From Chloroflexota bacterium (GTDB lineage: Bacteria; Chloroflexota; Dehalococcoidia; Bin125): a stretch of DNA of 50,502 nt. A program made the position numbers and the translations under genes. The notes beneath the pieces are model-generated. The model was not told the origin of the DNA and ran no database searches. It saw nothing but the letters and a program-made list of their open reading frames with translations. Positions 30,393 to 39,046 of the stretch are shown piece by piece. Location of the stretch: the NCBI GenBank assembly GCA_028875225.1, contig JAPPFB010000015.1, forward strand, positions 1 to 50,502, written 5' to 3'. Each line of letters starts with the position of its first letter. Positions within the stretch are counted from its first letter, which is position 1.

Positions 30393-32105
30393 TCAGGCAT
30401 GCAGAGCTTCACCGCGATGCAGTCGCGCGGCCGTTTCGTAGGTCTGGCCCATGGAGCGGACCGTCGGCGCGTGGGCGGTGAGGAATCGGCTCGCGCCGAT
30501 CAGCACGTCGTCGGCTTCCGGCCGGTCGCCAAAGCGGTCGACCAGGCGGAGAGCGGCGTCGTAGATCTGGAACGAGTGGAAGCCGGCGTCCTCGCGCAGC
30601 AGCGCGGTGCCCAGCGTCCGCACGACCTCGTCTCGCTGACCACCGGCGAGCAGGTCGGCCACCGACTGTCCGGTCTCGTCGACCTGTTGCTGCCGGTCGA
30701 AGTGATCGAGCAGATCGTCGGTCGAGGTGGAGCCGCCGTTCGGTTCCGGTCGTGGCTGGCGCGGCATGTTGAGGAAGCGCTCGAGATAGACCGAGGCCGC
30801 GCCGTCGAGGATGCCGCGGGCCAGCTCGCGGGAGGGCGCCCTCTGCATCGCCCGGTCGACGGCGTTGGTGTAGGTGAACGTGTGGTGGACGGTGTTCCAG
30901 TCGCCGAACTCGTTGGAGATGTGGAAGTGCAGCGGCCTGCGGGCCGCCGCGTAGGCGACGGTGGCGCTGAGCTCCGTCAGCGGCGCGCCGGCGCGGGCGG
31001 CGTCGACGATCCTGCGCAGCGAACGGTCGGGCGTGTCGTCGAGGATCGATTCCGCGACGGGTCGGTGTTCGTCCCAGGATTCGTTGCGTTCTCCGCCAAT
31101 GGCGAGCGCCTCGTCCAGCGCCTCGCCGGCCTCGTCGAGCAGTTGCGGGAGGTCGACCGGATGCTGCCAGGCGGAGGTTTCCTCCATCCGCTGGGCGCCG
31201 GTGATGGTCGGAATGATCGAGCTGAGCACGTCGGGCGCAGTGTCCCAGCCGACCACGTCGAGCAGCTCGCAGGCCTTGTTGGCGAAGTCGAGCGTGTGTC
31301 CGACGTCCATGAAGGTGTGATCGGTGGAAGCGGCGAAGAGCAGGTCCGCCAGCTGCGACTCGTTCAGGCCGGCGACGGCGGCGGTCCGCAAACAGCGCTC
31401 AGCCGCGTCGCGTGATCGCACCTCGGCGAATCTGCGGAACCAGGTACGGAACTGATCGGGCCGATCTTCATCGGTGTCGAGCGCGGCGATGTCGAAGTCG
31501 GGCGGCTGCCCTTCGACGCTGCGTGCGACGTGGACGACGCCGTGATAGAGCGCCCGCGGCCGGTCTTCCGCCGCGAGATGCGGCAGCACGTTGGCCATCG
31601 CCGTGAGGATTGAGAGTCCGCTGGACCAACCGGCGGCGCGGTTCTTGACGCCGAAGCGGGCCGCTTCGGCGAGAACGAGATCTTCGCGTCCGGCTTCGCA
31701 CAGTCCAATCACCGATTTGGCGATGACGAGACGGAGGTTCTGCTCAAGACCCTCGGAGAGTTTGCGCGTGCAGTGCGCGACGACTTCTTCCTCCTGCGGT
31801 TCCGGATCGAGCCAGATGTCGCCGTCGCGGATCTCGGCGCGGAAGGCGGCGACGTCGTCGGCGAAGAGGTCGAAGGCGCAGCCGCCGGAGAGATCGAACT
31901 TGGCGTGATGCCAGTGACAGGTCAGGATGCCGTCGGCCACGGTCCCCTGGCTGAGCGGGAAACCCATGTGCGGGCAGCGATTGTCAACGGCGAAGACCTG
32001 CTCGCGGTGCCAGAAGACGGCCGCGGTGCGTTGACCGGTGGAGACGACGCGCACGCCGTCGCGCTGCAGTTCCTCCAGCGAACAAACTCGTACGGTGGCG
32101 TTCAT
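30393..32105 (-). CDS. Rieske [2Fe-2S] domain fused to a large helical domain of unknown function
   Basis: A 570-residue protein. Residues ~5-100 form a Rieske domain with Cys44/His46 (RCPHMGFPLSQG) and Cys63/His66 (CHWHHAKFDLSGG). The remaining ~450 residues are mainly alpha-helical with an unidentified fold. It includes His-rich stretches HGVVHVAR, STDHTFMDVGHTLDFANKA, RRPLHFHISNEFGDW and NTVHHTFTYTNAVD. Recurrent HxxxxHTxDFxNKA-type and HHTFTYxNAxD-type motifs suggest an internal repeat and possibly a metal site. This is not a standard Rieske oxygenase: the usual C-terminal iron domain is absent. It could be a redox enzyme or electron carrier of new type. No signal peptide. Confidence 0.7.
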   Translation of the reverse strand: MNATVRVCSLEELQRDGVRVVSTGQRTAAVFWHREQVFAVDNRCPHMGFPLSQGTVADGILTCHWHHAKFDLSGGCAFDLFADDVAAFRAEIRDGDIWLDPEPQEEEVVAHCTRKLSEGLEQNLRLVIAKSVIGLCEAGREDLVLAEAARFGVKNRAAGWSSGLSILTAMANVLPHLAAEDRPRALYHGVVHVARSVEGQPPDFDIAALDTDEDRPDQFRTWFRRFAEVRSRDAAERCLRTAAVAGLNESQLADLLFAASTDHTFMDVGHTLDFANKACELLDVVGWDTAPDVLSSIIPTITGAQRMEETSAWQHPVDLPQLLDEAGEALDEALAIGGERNESWDEHRPVAESILDDTPDRSLRRIVDAARAGAPLTELSATVAYAAARRPLHFHISNEFGDWNTVHHTFTYTNAVDRAMQRAPSRELARGILDGAASVYLERFLNMPRQPRPEPNGGSTSTDDLLDHFDRQQQVDETGQSVADLLAGGQRDEVVRTLGTALLREDAGFHSFQIYDAALRLVDRFGDRPEADDVLIGASRFLTAHAPTVRSMGQTYETAARLHRGEALHA

Positions 32106-32209
32106 GGCAGTCCTCCAGTCCTGACTTGAAGGCTATCGATGAGAACACGATGATGCGTGAAGAGAGCGGTGCGATTTCGTCCGAACGGGGATGGTACAGG
32201 AGTCCCAAC

Positions 32210-33244
32210 ATGACCGATGCAGCGACTTCCGGCCGCCCCAGGGGCGTTCACCTGGTGGGCAGCGTGCCGCTCGCCGACAGCGAAGCAGTGTTTCGCGAAG
32301 TCTCGGCGAGCCTTGGCGATCGCCTGAGGCGCGTACCCGACGGCGAGACCGGGATCCGGACGAACTGGATTCAGTGGCAGTTTCCGCTGCTGCTGGAAGT
32401 TCCGGAGTTCGAGTCGGCGGATGAGCCGGCGGGACCGTTCGGAGCCAGGCTGCAACTGCGCCCCGGTGTGATCCAGGATGACATCGGCTTTCCCGAACTC
32501 GGCTACCGCGCGGCGGCGCTCGAGTCGTACGCCGTATTCACCCGACTGAAGCGGGAAGGCGTGATCGGAGAGAACGTCCGCTTCCAGGTCTGCCTGCCGA
32601 CGCCGCTGGCGGTGATTCACGTTCGTTTTGTGCCTCGTGACCAGGAGGCCGTCGAACTGGCCTACGAGCGCCAGCTGCTTGAGGAGTTGGATGGGTTGCT
32701 GGACATCATTCCGGCCGAAGAGCTGGCGATTCAGTGGGACACGGCGGTGGAGTTCGCCATTCTTGAAGGACTGTTGCCTTCGTTCCTGGTCGACGCCGAG
32801 GCAGAGATCGTGGATAGACTGGTTCGGTTGGCCGATCACGTGCCGGCTGGAGTCGAGACCGGTTTCCACCTGTGCTACGGGGACGTCGAGCATCAACACT
32901 TCATCGAACCCGTCGACACGACGAAGCTGGTCGGCGTCGCCAACGGCGTCTGCGCCGGCGTCGACCGATTGGTCGACTGGATCCACATGCCGGTTCCTCG
33001 GGGTCGCAACGACGACGCCTACTTCGCGCCGCTGAAGGGGTTGCAGTTGCAGCCCGAGACCGAGCTGTATCTCGGGCTCGTGCATCTGACCGACGGCGTC
33101 GATGGAACTGAGGCGCGTATCGCCGCCGCGCGGCGGGCGGTTCCCGAGTTTGGCGTGGCGACGGAGTGCGGCTTCGGCCGGCGGCCGGCGGAGACGATTC
33201 CCGCGCTGCTCGACGTGCACGCGATCGTCGCCGATCCCGCCTGA
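32210..33244 (+). CDS. MetE/UROD-like TIM-barrel protein
   Basis: A 344-residue barrel protein related to the catalytic half of cobalamin-independent methionine synthase (MetE) and uroporphyrinogen decarboxylase-like enzymes. GVHLVGSVPLADSEAVFREV starts the barrel. His220-Leu-Cys222 (FHLCYGD) and Cys320 (TECGFGRR) match the zinc-ligand positions of MetE, so methyl or alkyl transfer to or from a thiol is plausible. The N-terminal MetE domain is absent. ATG 32210 has AGGAG 7 nt upstream and is preferred to 32126. It is divergent from the Rieske-fusion gene and followed by an OmdA-like gene. Confidence 0.75.
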   Translation: MTDAATSGRPRGVHLVGSVPLADSEAVFREVSASLGDRLRRVPDGETGIRTNWIQWQFPLLLEVPEFESADEPAGPFGARLQLRPGVIQDDIGFPELGYRAAALESYAVFTRLKREGVIGENVRFQVCLPTPLAVIHVRFVPRDQEAVELAYERQLLEELDGLLDIIPAEELAIQWDTAVEFAILEGLLPSFLVDAEAEIVDRLVRLADHVPAGVETGFHLCYGDVEHQHFIEPVDTTKLVGVANGVCAGVDRLVDWIHMPVPRGRNDDAYFAPLKGLQLQPETELYLGLVHLTDGVDGTEARIAAARRAVPEFGVATECGFGRRPAETIPALLDVHAIVADPA

Positions 33245-33262
33245 CGAAGCGGAGCGTCGAGC

Positions 33263-33529
33263 ATGACAAAGCCAGAGTCGGGACTGTCACGCCCAATTCA
33301 ACCGATGCCTGCAGCCGTCAAAGAGGCACTGGAAGAGCACGGTCTGGTTGCGGCTTACCAGGCGCGACCGCCGTACCAGCGCAACGACTACCTGGGCTGG
33401 ATCAATCGGGCCAAACGACCGGAGACCAAAGAGCGCCGCCTGCGACAGATGCTGTCCGAACTCGAACAGGGCGATGTCTATATGAAGATGGATTGGCGGA
33501 CCGGTCGAGCAGACGTCCACGGCGATTGA
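33263..33529 (+). CDS. OmdA/YdeI-like protein
   Basis: An 88-residue protein matching the bacteriocin-protection YdeI/OmpD-associated family (OmdA domain): FEAR-type PPYQRNDYLGWINRAKRPET, then RRLRQMLSELEQGDV. The family function is poorly known. It starts 18 bp after the MetE-like gene and lies 61 bp before a VOC gene, all on one strand, so a small operon is likely. Confidence 0.75.
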   Translation: MTKPESGLSRPIQPMPAAVKEALEEHGLVAAYQARPPYQRNDYLGWINRAKRPETKERRLRQMLSELEQGDVYMKMDWRTGRADVHGD

Positions 33530-33590
33530 TGGCCCAAATCGGTAGATTTGGAATCAGAGCAAAGCGCACGCGCCGGCAAAGGGGGAGACC

Positions 33591-33968
33591 ATGCCGTTGC
33601 AACTCGACCACACCATCGTGCCGGCCTTCGACAAGGAACGGTCGGCCCGGTTCATCGCCCGGATCTTCGGACTCAGCTATGAAGGAACCTGGGGACACTT
33701 CGCTCCGGTCAAAGTCAACGAGACGCTGACGTTGGACTTCGACCACTCGGACAGCCCTGGCTCGAATCACTACGCGTTCCTCGCCTCGGACGAGGAGTTT
33801 GACGACATCCTGCAGCGGGTCAAGGACGAGGGCATCGCCTTCGGCAGCGGTCCCGGTTCACGAACCGACGGCCGGATCAATCACCGCCACCAGGGCCGAG
33901 GCTTCTATTTCGACTGCGAGAACGGCCACGTGTGGGAAGTGATCACCCACACGTACATCACCGACTAG
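33591..33968 (+). CDS. VOC (glyoxalase/bleomycin resistance) family protein
   Basis: A 125-residue VOC protein. LDHTIVPAFDKERSARFIA, then FAPVKVNETLTLDF, SNHYAFLASDEEFDDIL and GRGFYFDCENGHVWEVIT are family features. Metal ligands would be His near the N-terminus (LDHT), His in NHYAF and Glu in HVWEVIT. The substrate is unknown. GGGGGAG lies 7 nt before ATG 33591. The stop codon region overlaps the convergent enoyl-CoA hydratase by 11 bp. Confidence 0.85.
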   Translation: MPLQLDHTIVPAFDKERSARFIARIFGLSYEGTWGHFAPVKVNETLTLDFDHSDSPGSNHYAFLASDEEFDDILQRVKDEGIAFGSGPGSRTDGRINHRHQGRGFYFDCENGHVWEVITHTYITD

Positions 33969-34824
33969 GGGCGTCTTCGTAGCCCTGATCGCGTTCTCGT
34001 TTGAAGGCGGCCCAGCCTTGATCTTCTCGGATTCTCTGTCGTCCGGTTCCGACTGTGTCTTCGGCTTCAAGCAGGTCGCGCAGTGAGTCGTTGTCCCGAT
34101 AGCGGACGGCGTCGATCAGGCCCATCTGCTCGTAGACCAGGTTGACGAGGCGCTTGTTGAGTCTGACCACCGAGGGCGGCAGTGATGCGAGCTTGGCAGC
34201 CAATTCGGTGGCTGCGTCTTCGAGTTGATCGTCGGGCACGACGCGGTTGACGAGGCCCATCCGGAGGGCGTCCTGGGCCTCGATCACTTCGCCCAGCAGG
34301 AGCACTTCCTTGGCCTGCTTCTGACCGGCGAGGAATGGGGTGATCAACACGGGAATGCCGAAGCCGTGGCGGATCTGGATTTCTCCCAGCCGGGCGTTGT
34401 CCGAGGCGATGGTCAAGTCGCAGACGCCGGCCAGCTCGCAGCCCTGTCCGACCGCATGGCCGCGGACGGCGGCGACCACCGGTTTGGGGAACGACCAGAT
34501 TCGCATCAGCACGTCGAGCGAGTCTGGCGCCGGTTCGTCGTCGGGGTACAGGGACGACCACAAATCGCCGCCGGCGGAGAATGCGCGGCCGGCGCCGGTC
34601 AGGATCACAGCTCGAACGTCGTCGTCTGCTTCCGCCTCGTCGAGGGCGGCGTCGAGCAGACGCATCAGATTGCGATTGATCGCGTTGAGGACAAGCGGTC
34701 GATTGAGCGTGATTCGGGCGACCCCGTCGGCAGATTCGTAGCGCACGTCGTCGGGCGACGGCGGTGGGATGGGAATGCCATGGGGCGTCTGTTTCCAGGT
34801 TGAGGTGTCCGGTTCGGTCGTCAT
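33958..34824 (-). CDS. Enoyl-CoA hydratase/isomerase family protein
   Basis: A 288-residue crotonase-fold protein. GVARITLNRPLVLNAINRNL, VRAVILTGAGRAFSAGGDLW (oxyanion hole), PVVAAVRGHAVGQGCELAGVCDL and the helix ARLGEIQIRHGFGI are typical. The position of the second catalytic Glu is not obvious by eye, so hydratase versus isomerase activity is open. ATG 34824 has GGAGG 7 nt upstream; the frame extends to 34917. Role: acyl-CoA metabolism, in line with the CoA-transferases in the window. Confidence 0.88.
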   Translation of the reverse strand: MTTEPDTSTWKQTPHGIPIPPPSPDDVRYESADGVARITLNRPLVLNAINRNLMRLLDAALDEAEADDDVRAVILTGAGRAFSAGGDLWSSLYPDDEPAPDSLDVLMRIWSFPKPVVAAVRGHAVGQGCELAGVCDLTIASDNARLGEIQIRHGFGIPVLITPFLAGQKQAKEVLLLGEVIEAQDALRMGLVNRVVPDDQLEDAATELAAKLASLPPSVVRLNKRLVNLVYEQMGLIDAVRYRDNDSLRDLLEAEDTVGTGRQRIREDQGWAAFKRERDQGYEDAPSR

Positions 34825-34937
34825 GCTGCCGCCTCCATCGTCGGGCGGAACGGTATCACGCCTTCCAACTCCGCTGGGGCCGGCGCTCTCGTAGACTCCG
34901 TTGCGACAATCAACCATCTGAAACAGGCAGGTCCCTC

Positions 34938-35783
34938 ATGCCAACCGACACGCCGACGATCGACTGCCAGGTTCACGCCTACGACCGCAACAACGAGGAA
35001 AACTTTCGCTCCGTGCTGGCCGGGCCGGCGACGGTGACCGGCGAGGAGATGGTCGCGGCGATGGACGCCGTCGGTGTGGACGGCGCGTTGTTGATCTCGC
35101 CGTACACGATCTACGGCTACGACTCCAGCTATTGCGAGGGCGTGCGCGACCGGCACCCGGACCGGTTCGGACTGATCAAGCCGTTCGATCTCAACGCCGC
35201 GAATCTCGGAGCGGAGGTCGATGCCTGGGCGGAACGTCCGGGCGTCGTCGGGGCGCGGATCGTGCTCAGTTTCGAGGGCGTCACCGCCGACCATCCCGGA
35301 CTCGACCAGGTGCTGGAAGGGGGAGCGCGGACGGGACTGCCGATCAACGTGCTTTGTTGGGACCAGCTGTCGGTCCTGGCCGCGCTGGCGCGTCGGCATC
35401 CGCAGACGCAGCTCGTGATCGACCATGTCGGCCTGCAGCAGCCGTTCGCTCCGCCCCCGCCGGACGAGCCGTGGGCGGAACTCGACGGGGTGCTGTCGCT
35501 GGCCCAGTTCGACAACGTCGCGATCAAGATTTCGGGCGCCTGCACGCTGTCGCACGAGCCGTTTCCCTATCCCGACATCTGGGCGCCGCTGAGTCAGATC
35601 TTCGAGGCCTACAGTCTCGACCGCTGCCTGTGGGGCACCGACTGGACCCGAGCGACCAACCTGCTGACCTTCGAACAGGGCGTCGAGGCGTTCCGGGTGA
35701 CCGACTCGCTGTCCGACGACGAGCGGGCGACGCTGATGGGCGGATCGCTGCAGCAGGTCTACGGCTGGACGCCCGGCGCCTAG
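34938..35783 (+). CDS. Amidohydrolase 2 family metal-dependent hydrolase
   Basis: A 281-residue TIM-barrel protein. TIDCQVHAYDRNN supplies the first metal-binding strand. VGARIVLSF, LVIDHVGLQQPF (conserved His) and LWGTDWTRA (terminal Asp) follow. It resembles lactonase/decarboxylase members such as 2-pyrone-4,6-dicarbaxylate hydrolase-like proteins. I use ATG 34938 because the family motif starts eight residues later; the frame is open from 34764. It is divergent from the enoyl-CoA hydratase, 113 bp apart. Confidence 0.85.
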   Translation: MPTDTPTIDCQVHAYDRNNEENFRSVLAGPATVTGEEMVAAMDAVGVDGALLISPYTIYGYDSSYCEGVRDRHPDRFGLIKPFDLNAANLGAEVDAWAERPGVVGARIVLSFEGVTADHPGLDQVLEGGARTGLPINVLCWDQLSVLAALARRHPQTQLVIDHVGLQQPFAPPPPDEPWAELDGVLSLAQFDNVAIKISGACTLSHEPFPYPDIWAPLSQIFEAYSLDRCLWGTDWTRATNLLTFEQGVEAFRVTDSLSDDERATLMGGSLQQVYGWTPGA

Positions 35784-35879
35784 CTGCACGGAGTCCACTC
35801 ATTTTCCCACTGGAAACCCGCGCGTAGTCGCTCGATGAAGTCGCCCAGCGAATGGAGACCTTTTCACAACCCAATCAAA

Positions 35880-36036
35880 GTCGGCCCCGCGTAGGCGGGG
35901 CCCGTTGGCCCTGATCCGGTCGTGCTGCCCCCGCCTCCGCGGGGGCGACTTCTTCAAGGGATTACGCAAGAGTCTCCGAAGGCGGGGGCGACGCAATCGG
36001 ATAGGAAACGCCGGGCCCCGCCTGCGCGGGGCCGAC
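35880..36036. repeat. Composite palindromic repeat, family C
   Basis: GGCCCCGC/GCGGGGCC hairpin at 35883-35902, GCCCCCGC/GCGGGGGC hairpin at 35927-35946, and a second GGCCCCGC/GCGGGGCC hairpin at 36014-36033. The first and last 25-bp units (35880-35904 and 36012-36036) are inverted copies with one mismatch. They fill most of the 307-bp gap between the amidohydrolase and SDR genes, which are convergent, so it may also end transcription. The rest of the gap shows no gene. Confidence 0.7.
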
Positions 36037-36090
36037 TCCGGGTGCGTGGCGCTGGTCGCCTCCGGAGGAGCAACGGGGCGGTGGAGTTCC

Positions 36091-36909
36091 CTACTGAGGT
36101 CGATCTTCGTCGTGCCACTCGTTGAACATTGAGGTGCGGCCGCCGTCGACGACGAGGTCGTGGGAGTTGACGAAGCGGCCGGCGTCGCTGGCGAGGTAGA
36201 GAGCCGCCTCGGCGATGTCCTCGGAGAGGCCGGCGCGAGTCATGGGCGTGGCTCGCGAGAGGTTGTAAGTGAGCTTGGTCATCTTGCGGGCGTTCTCCTC
36301 GTCGGAGAGCGTGTTGGCGCGAGCGGAGCCGCCGTAGAAGATCGGCGTGGCGATCGCGCCGGGCGAGATCACGTTGACGCGGATGCCATAGCGTCCCAGT
36401 TCGACGCCGGCCAGCTTGGAGTAGTGCGTCATCGCAGCCTTGAGCGCTGAGTACAAGGGGTCGCCCTGGCGATAGCGAATTGCGGCAATGCTCGAGTTGT
36501 TGATGATCGAGCCGCCGCCGGCGGCCTTCATCGGTTCGATCGCGTAGCGGATACCCAGCATCGCGCTGCGCAGCAGCAGGTGGACGCCATAGTCGATGTC
36601 CTCGCTGGTAATCGAGTCGAACGGCCCGCGGGTTGGTCCGCCGGCGTTGTTGAAGAGGATGTCGAGCGATCCGAACCGGTCGACGGCCAGGTCGATCGAG
36701 GCCTTGATGTCCTCCTCGCGCATCACGTCGGACTCGTGATAGACGGCGCTGGGACCCAGCCGCTCGGCCAGGGCGGAGCCCTTCTCGCGGGATCGGCCGG
36801 TGAGGACGACGCTGGCGCCCTCGGCGACGAACAACTCGGCCGTGGCCGCGCCGATCCCGCTGGTGCCTCCGGTGATGACCGCGACCTTGTCCTGCAGACG
36901 TTGACCCAT
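36091..36909 (-). CDS. Short-chain dehydrogenase/reductase (SDR)
   Basis: A 272-residue classical SDR. The nucleotide-binding TGGTSGIG lies near the N-terminus, then NNAGG. The catalytic Ser is in INNSSIAAIRY and the Tyr-x-x-x-Lys in LYSALKAA. ISPGAIATPIFYGG and VNSHDLVVDGGRT complete the fold. It should oxidise or reduce an alcohol/ketone with NAD(P). ATG 36909 has AAGGAG upstream; an extension to 36993 is rejected. It is divergent from another SDR. Confidence 0.9.
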   Translation of the reverse strand: MGQRLQDKVAVITGGTSGIGAATAELFVAEGASVVLTGRSREKGSALAERLGPSAVYHESDVMREEDIKASIDLAVDRFGSLDILFNNAGGPTRGPFDSITSEDIDYGVHLLLRSAMLGIRYAIEPMKAAGGGSIINNSSIAAIRYRQGDPLYSALKAAMTHYSKLAGVELGRYGIRVNVISPGAIATPIFYGGSARANTLSDEENARKMTKLTYNLSRATPMTRAGLSEDIAEAALYLASDAGRFVNSHDLVVDGGRTSMFNEWHDEDRPQ

Positions 36910-37024
36910 GATGTGCTCCTTGTTCGGCAGGGTAGCGAGGGCCAGTTGACGCCCTCCCGAACCACCAATGGGCTGGGCTAGGATTTGCGCCATTGAGACT
37001 GCTTGGGAGGGTCAGGTGACATTC

Positions 37025-37813
37025 ATGGCCGAGGGACGACTGTCGGGCAAGACGTGCGCTGTGACCGGCGCGGCCAGTGGGATTGGCCGGGCGATCGCGG
37101 TGCGGCTGGCCAACGACGGGGCCCACGTGGCCGTGATCGACCAGAACCGGGCCGGAGGGTTGCTGGTGACGGAGCAGATCGAGTCGGCCGGGGGAGCGGC
37201 CTCCGCCTGGGAGTGCGATGTCGCCCAGCGCGGCAGCGTGCGTTCGACCCTGGAAGCGATTGCCGAAGCGACGGGCGGGCTGGACGTGATTTTCAACAAT
37301 GCCGGAATCGCCGAGATTCGACCGTTCATGGAGGTCGAGGAGGCGCACTGGGATCGGCTGATGACGGTCAACGGGCTGGGTGTGCTGATCTGCATGCAGG
37401 AGGCCGCTCGGCTGATGATCGAGCAAGGGCACGGCAAGATCGTGAACACCTCCTCGATCGCGGGCAAAGAGGGCTACGACATCCAGCCGCACTACTCCGC
37501 CACGAAGTTCTCGGTGGTGGCGCTGACACAGGCGGGAGCGCGCGCGTTTGCGCAACATGGGATCACCGTCAACGCGATCTGCCCAGGGATCGTTGAGACC
37601 GAACTGTGGGAGGGTCTGGACGAGGACTTCATGCGCTCTGGCATCACCGAGCGTCCGGGAGAGGGAATGGAGCGGTTCGGCGAGCGCATCCTGCTGGGTC
37701 GCACGGCGACTCCGGAGGACATGGCCGGGCCTGCGGCGTTCCTCGCCTCCAGCGATTCCGACTACATCACCGGTCAATCGCTGATCGTCGACGGGGGCAT
37801 GGTGTTGCAATAG
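37025..37813 (+). CDS. Short-chain dehydrogenase/reductase (SDR)
   Basis: A 262-residue classical SDR. CAVTGAASGIGRAIA binds the cofactor, FNNAGIAEIRP is the NNAG motif, Ser is in VNTSSIAGKEG and the catalytic Tyr/Lys in YSATKFS. ITVNAICPGIVETELW and GQSLIVDGGMVLQ close the fold. Asp in VAVIDQNRAG at the end of the second strand suggests NAD preference. AGGTGA lies 5 nt before ATG 37025; GTG 37016 is an alternative start. It is divergent from the SDR upstream (115 bp apart), and gcvT follows. Confidence 0.9.
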   Translation: MAEGRLSGKTCAVTGAASGIGRAIAVRLANDGAHVAVIDQNRAGGLLVTEQIESAGGAASAWECDVAQRGSVRSTLEAIAEATGGLDVIFNNAGIAEIRPFMEVEEAHWDRLMTVNGLGVLICMQEAARLMIEQGHGKIVNTSSIAGKEGYDIQPHYSATKFSVVALTQAGARAFAQHGITVNAICPGIVETELWEGLDEDFMRSGITERPGEGMERFGERILLGRTATPEDMAGPAAFLASSDSDYITGQSLIVDGGMVLQ

Positions 37814-37934
37814 TCCGACCGATTGGCAAGCGCTGAACACTACCCGTTCGGGATTCATAACTGCGTCGAGTGAAATAGAAGACTTCAATGGTGAAGGCAA
37901 GACGTGCTCAATAGCACTGGCTACAGTGTGTTGG

Positions 37935-39044
37935 ATGACCGACCAAGAATCTGGAAGCCCGCTTGTGCATCTGGCGCTGCGCGAGCGGCATCTGGCCCAG
38001 GGCCCGCGCTTCGCACCGTTCGCCGGCTGGGAGATGCCGCTCCAGTACGAGGGCATCGTGGCCGAACACCTCGCGGTGCGCGAACGCGTCGGCGTGTTCG
38101 ACGTGTCTCACCTGGCGCGGGCGTGGGTCGAAGGACCTCAGGCGGGTGAGCTGTTGCGCTCGGTGACGACGTTCGATGTCACCTCCTTACCTGAGGGTCA
38201 GGCGCATTACTCGCTCTATTGCAATGAGGCCGGCGGGATCGAGGACGACGTCTTCATCTATCACCTGCCCGGCGATCGCTGGCTGGTGATCCACAACGCC
38301 GCCAACGCCGAGCGCGACTTCGAACGGCTACAAGCCGTCGCGGGGAGCGCGGCGTCGGAGGTCACGCCGAACACCGTGATGCTCGCCGTCCAGGGACCGG
38401 AGGCGATTGCGTTGCTGGGCGCGGTCCTGAGCGAGGAGATTCCGTCGATGCAGCCGAGGCAGTGCGCCGAGCTGGACTGGCGGGGGACCTCGGTACTGTT
38501 CGCCCGCACGGGTTACACGGGAGAAGACGGCGGCGAGTGCATCGTTGACGCAGAGAATGCCGGCGACCTGTGGGACGCGCTCACCGAGGCCGGCGCGACG
38601 CCGGCGGGACTGGGCGCGCGCGACACGCTGCGGCTCGAGGCGGCGCTGCCGCTGCACGGCAGCGACATCGATGCATCGACGCATCCCTACGAGGCGGGAC
38701 TGGGATTCGCGGTCAGCCTCGACGACGGCGCGCCGTTTACGGGTCGCGAGGCGCTCGCCGAGTTGAAGGCGCAGCCGCGAACCCGTCGCCTGTCGCACCT
38801 GGCCGCCCGGGGGCGCGGGGTGATCCGGGCGGGATTCGACGTGCGTGAGGCGGGCGGGACGGAACCGATCAGCTGCTTGACCAGCGGGGGACATAGTCCC
38901 AGCCTGCGCATCGGGATCGGCATGGCTTACCTGCCGGTCGAACTGGCCAAGCGGGGCGCCATGCTTGAGGTTGACGTCAGGGGACGGTCGCTGCCGGTCG
39001 AAGTGGTTCGCCGCCCGTTTTATCGAAAGTCTGAGGATGACTGA
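37935..39044 (+). CDS. gcvT: Aminomethyltransferase (glycine cleavage T-protein)
   Basis: A 369-residue T-protein that moves the methylene unit of glycine from the H-protein lipoyl arm to tetrahydrofolate, releasing ammonia. FAPFAGWEMPLQYEGIVAEH near the N-terminus is a classic GcvT motif. VREERVGVFDVSH-like VRERVGVFDVSHLA, GIEDDVFIYHL and RTGYTGEDGGE are also typical. It is the first gene of gcvT-gcvH-gcvPA-gcvPB with gaps of 2 bp or overlaps. ATG 37935 is chosen, with GTG 37926 possible. Its ribosome binding site is weak. I found no glycine riboswitch in the 121 bp before it. Confidence 0.93.
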   Translation: MTDQESGSPLVHLALRERHLAQGPRFAPFAGWEMPLQYEGIVAEHLAVRERVGVFDVSHLARAWVEGPQAGELLRSVTTFDVTSLPEGQAHYSLYCNEAGGIEDDVFIYHLPGDRWLVIHNAANAERDFERLQAVAGSAASEVTPNTVMLAVQGPEAIALLGAVLSEEIPSMQPRQCAELDWRGTSVLFARTGYTGEDGGECIVDAENAGDLWDALTEAGATPAGLGARDTLRLEAALPLHGSDIDASTHPYEAGLGFAVSLDDGAPFTGREALAELKAQPRTRRLSHLAARGRGVIRAGFDVREAGGTEPISCLTSGGHSPSLRIGIGMAYLPVELAKRGAMLEVDVRGRSLPVEVVRRPFYRKSEDD

Positions 39045-39046
39045 CC

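Noticed and set aside
37814-37934. Possible glycine riboswitch before gcvT
   Set aside because: The region is less GC-rich, but I could not find the tandem aptamer core or a terminator-like stem, so no riboswitch is called.
35954-38056. 700-codon open frame on the minus strand
   Set aside because: It runs across an SDR in the wrong frame, through palindromic repeats and antisense to a second SDR. Its composition (Arg/Pro/Gly-rich) is that of a high-GC shadow frame.
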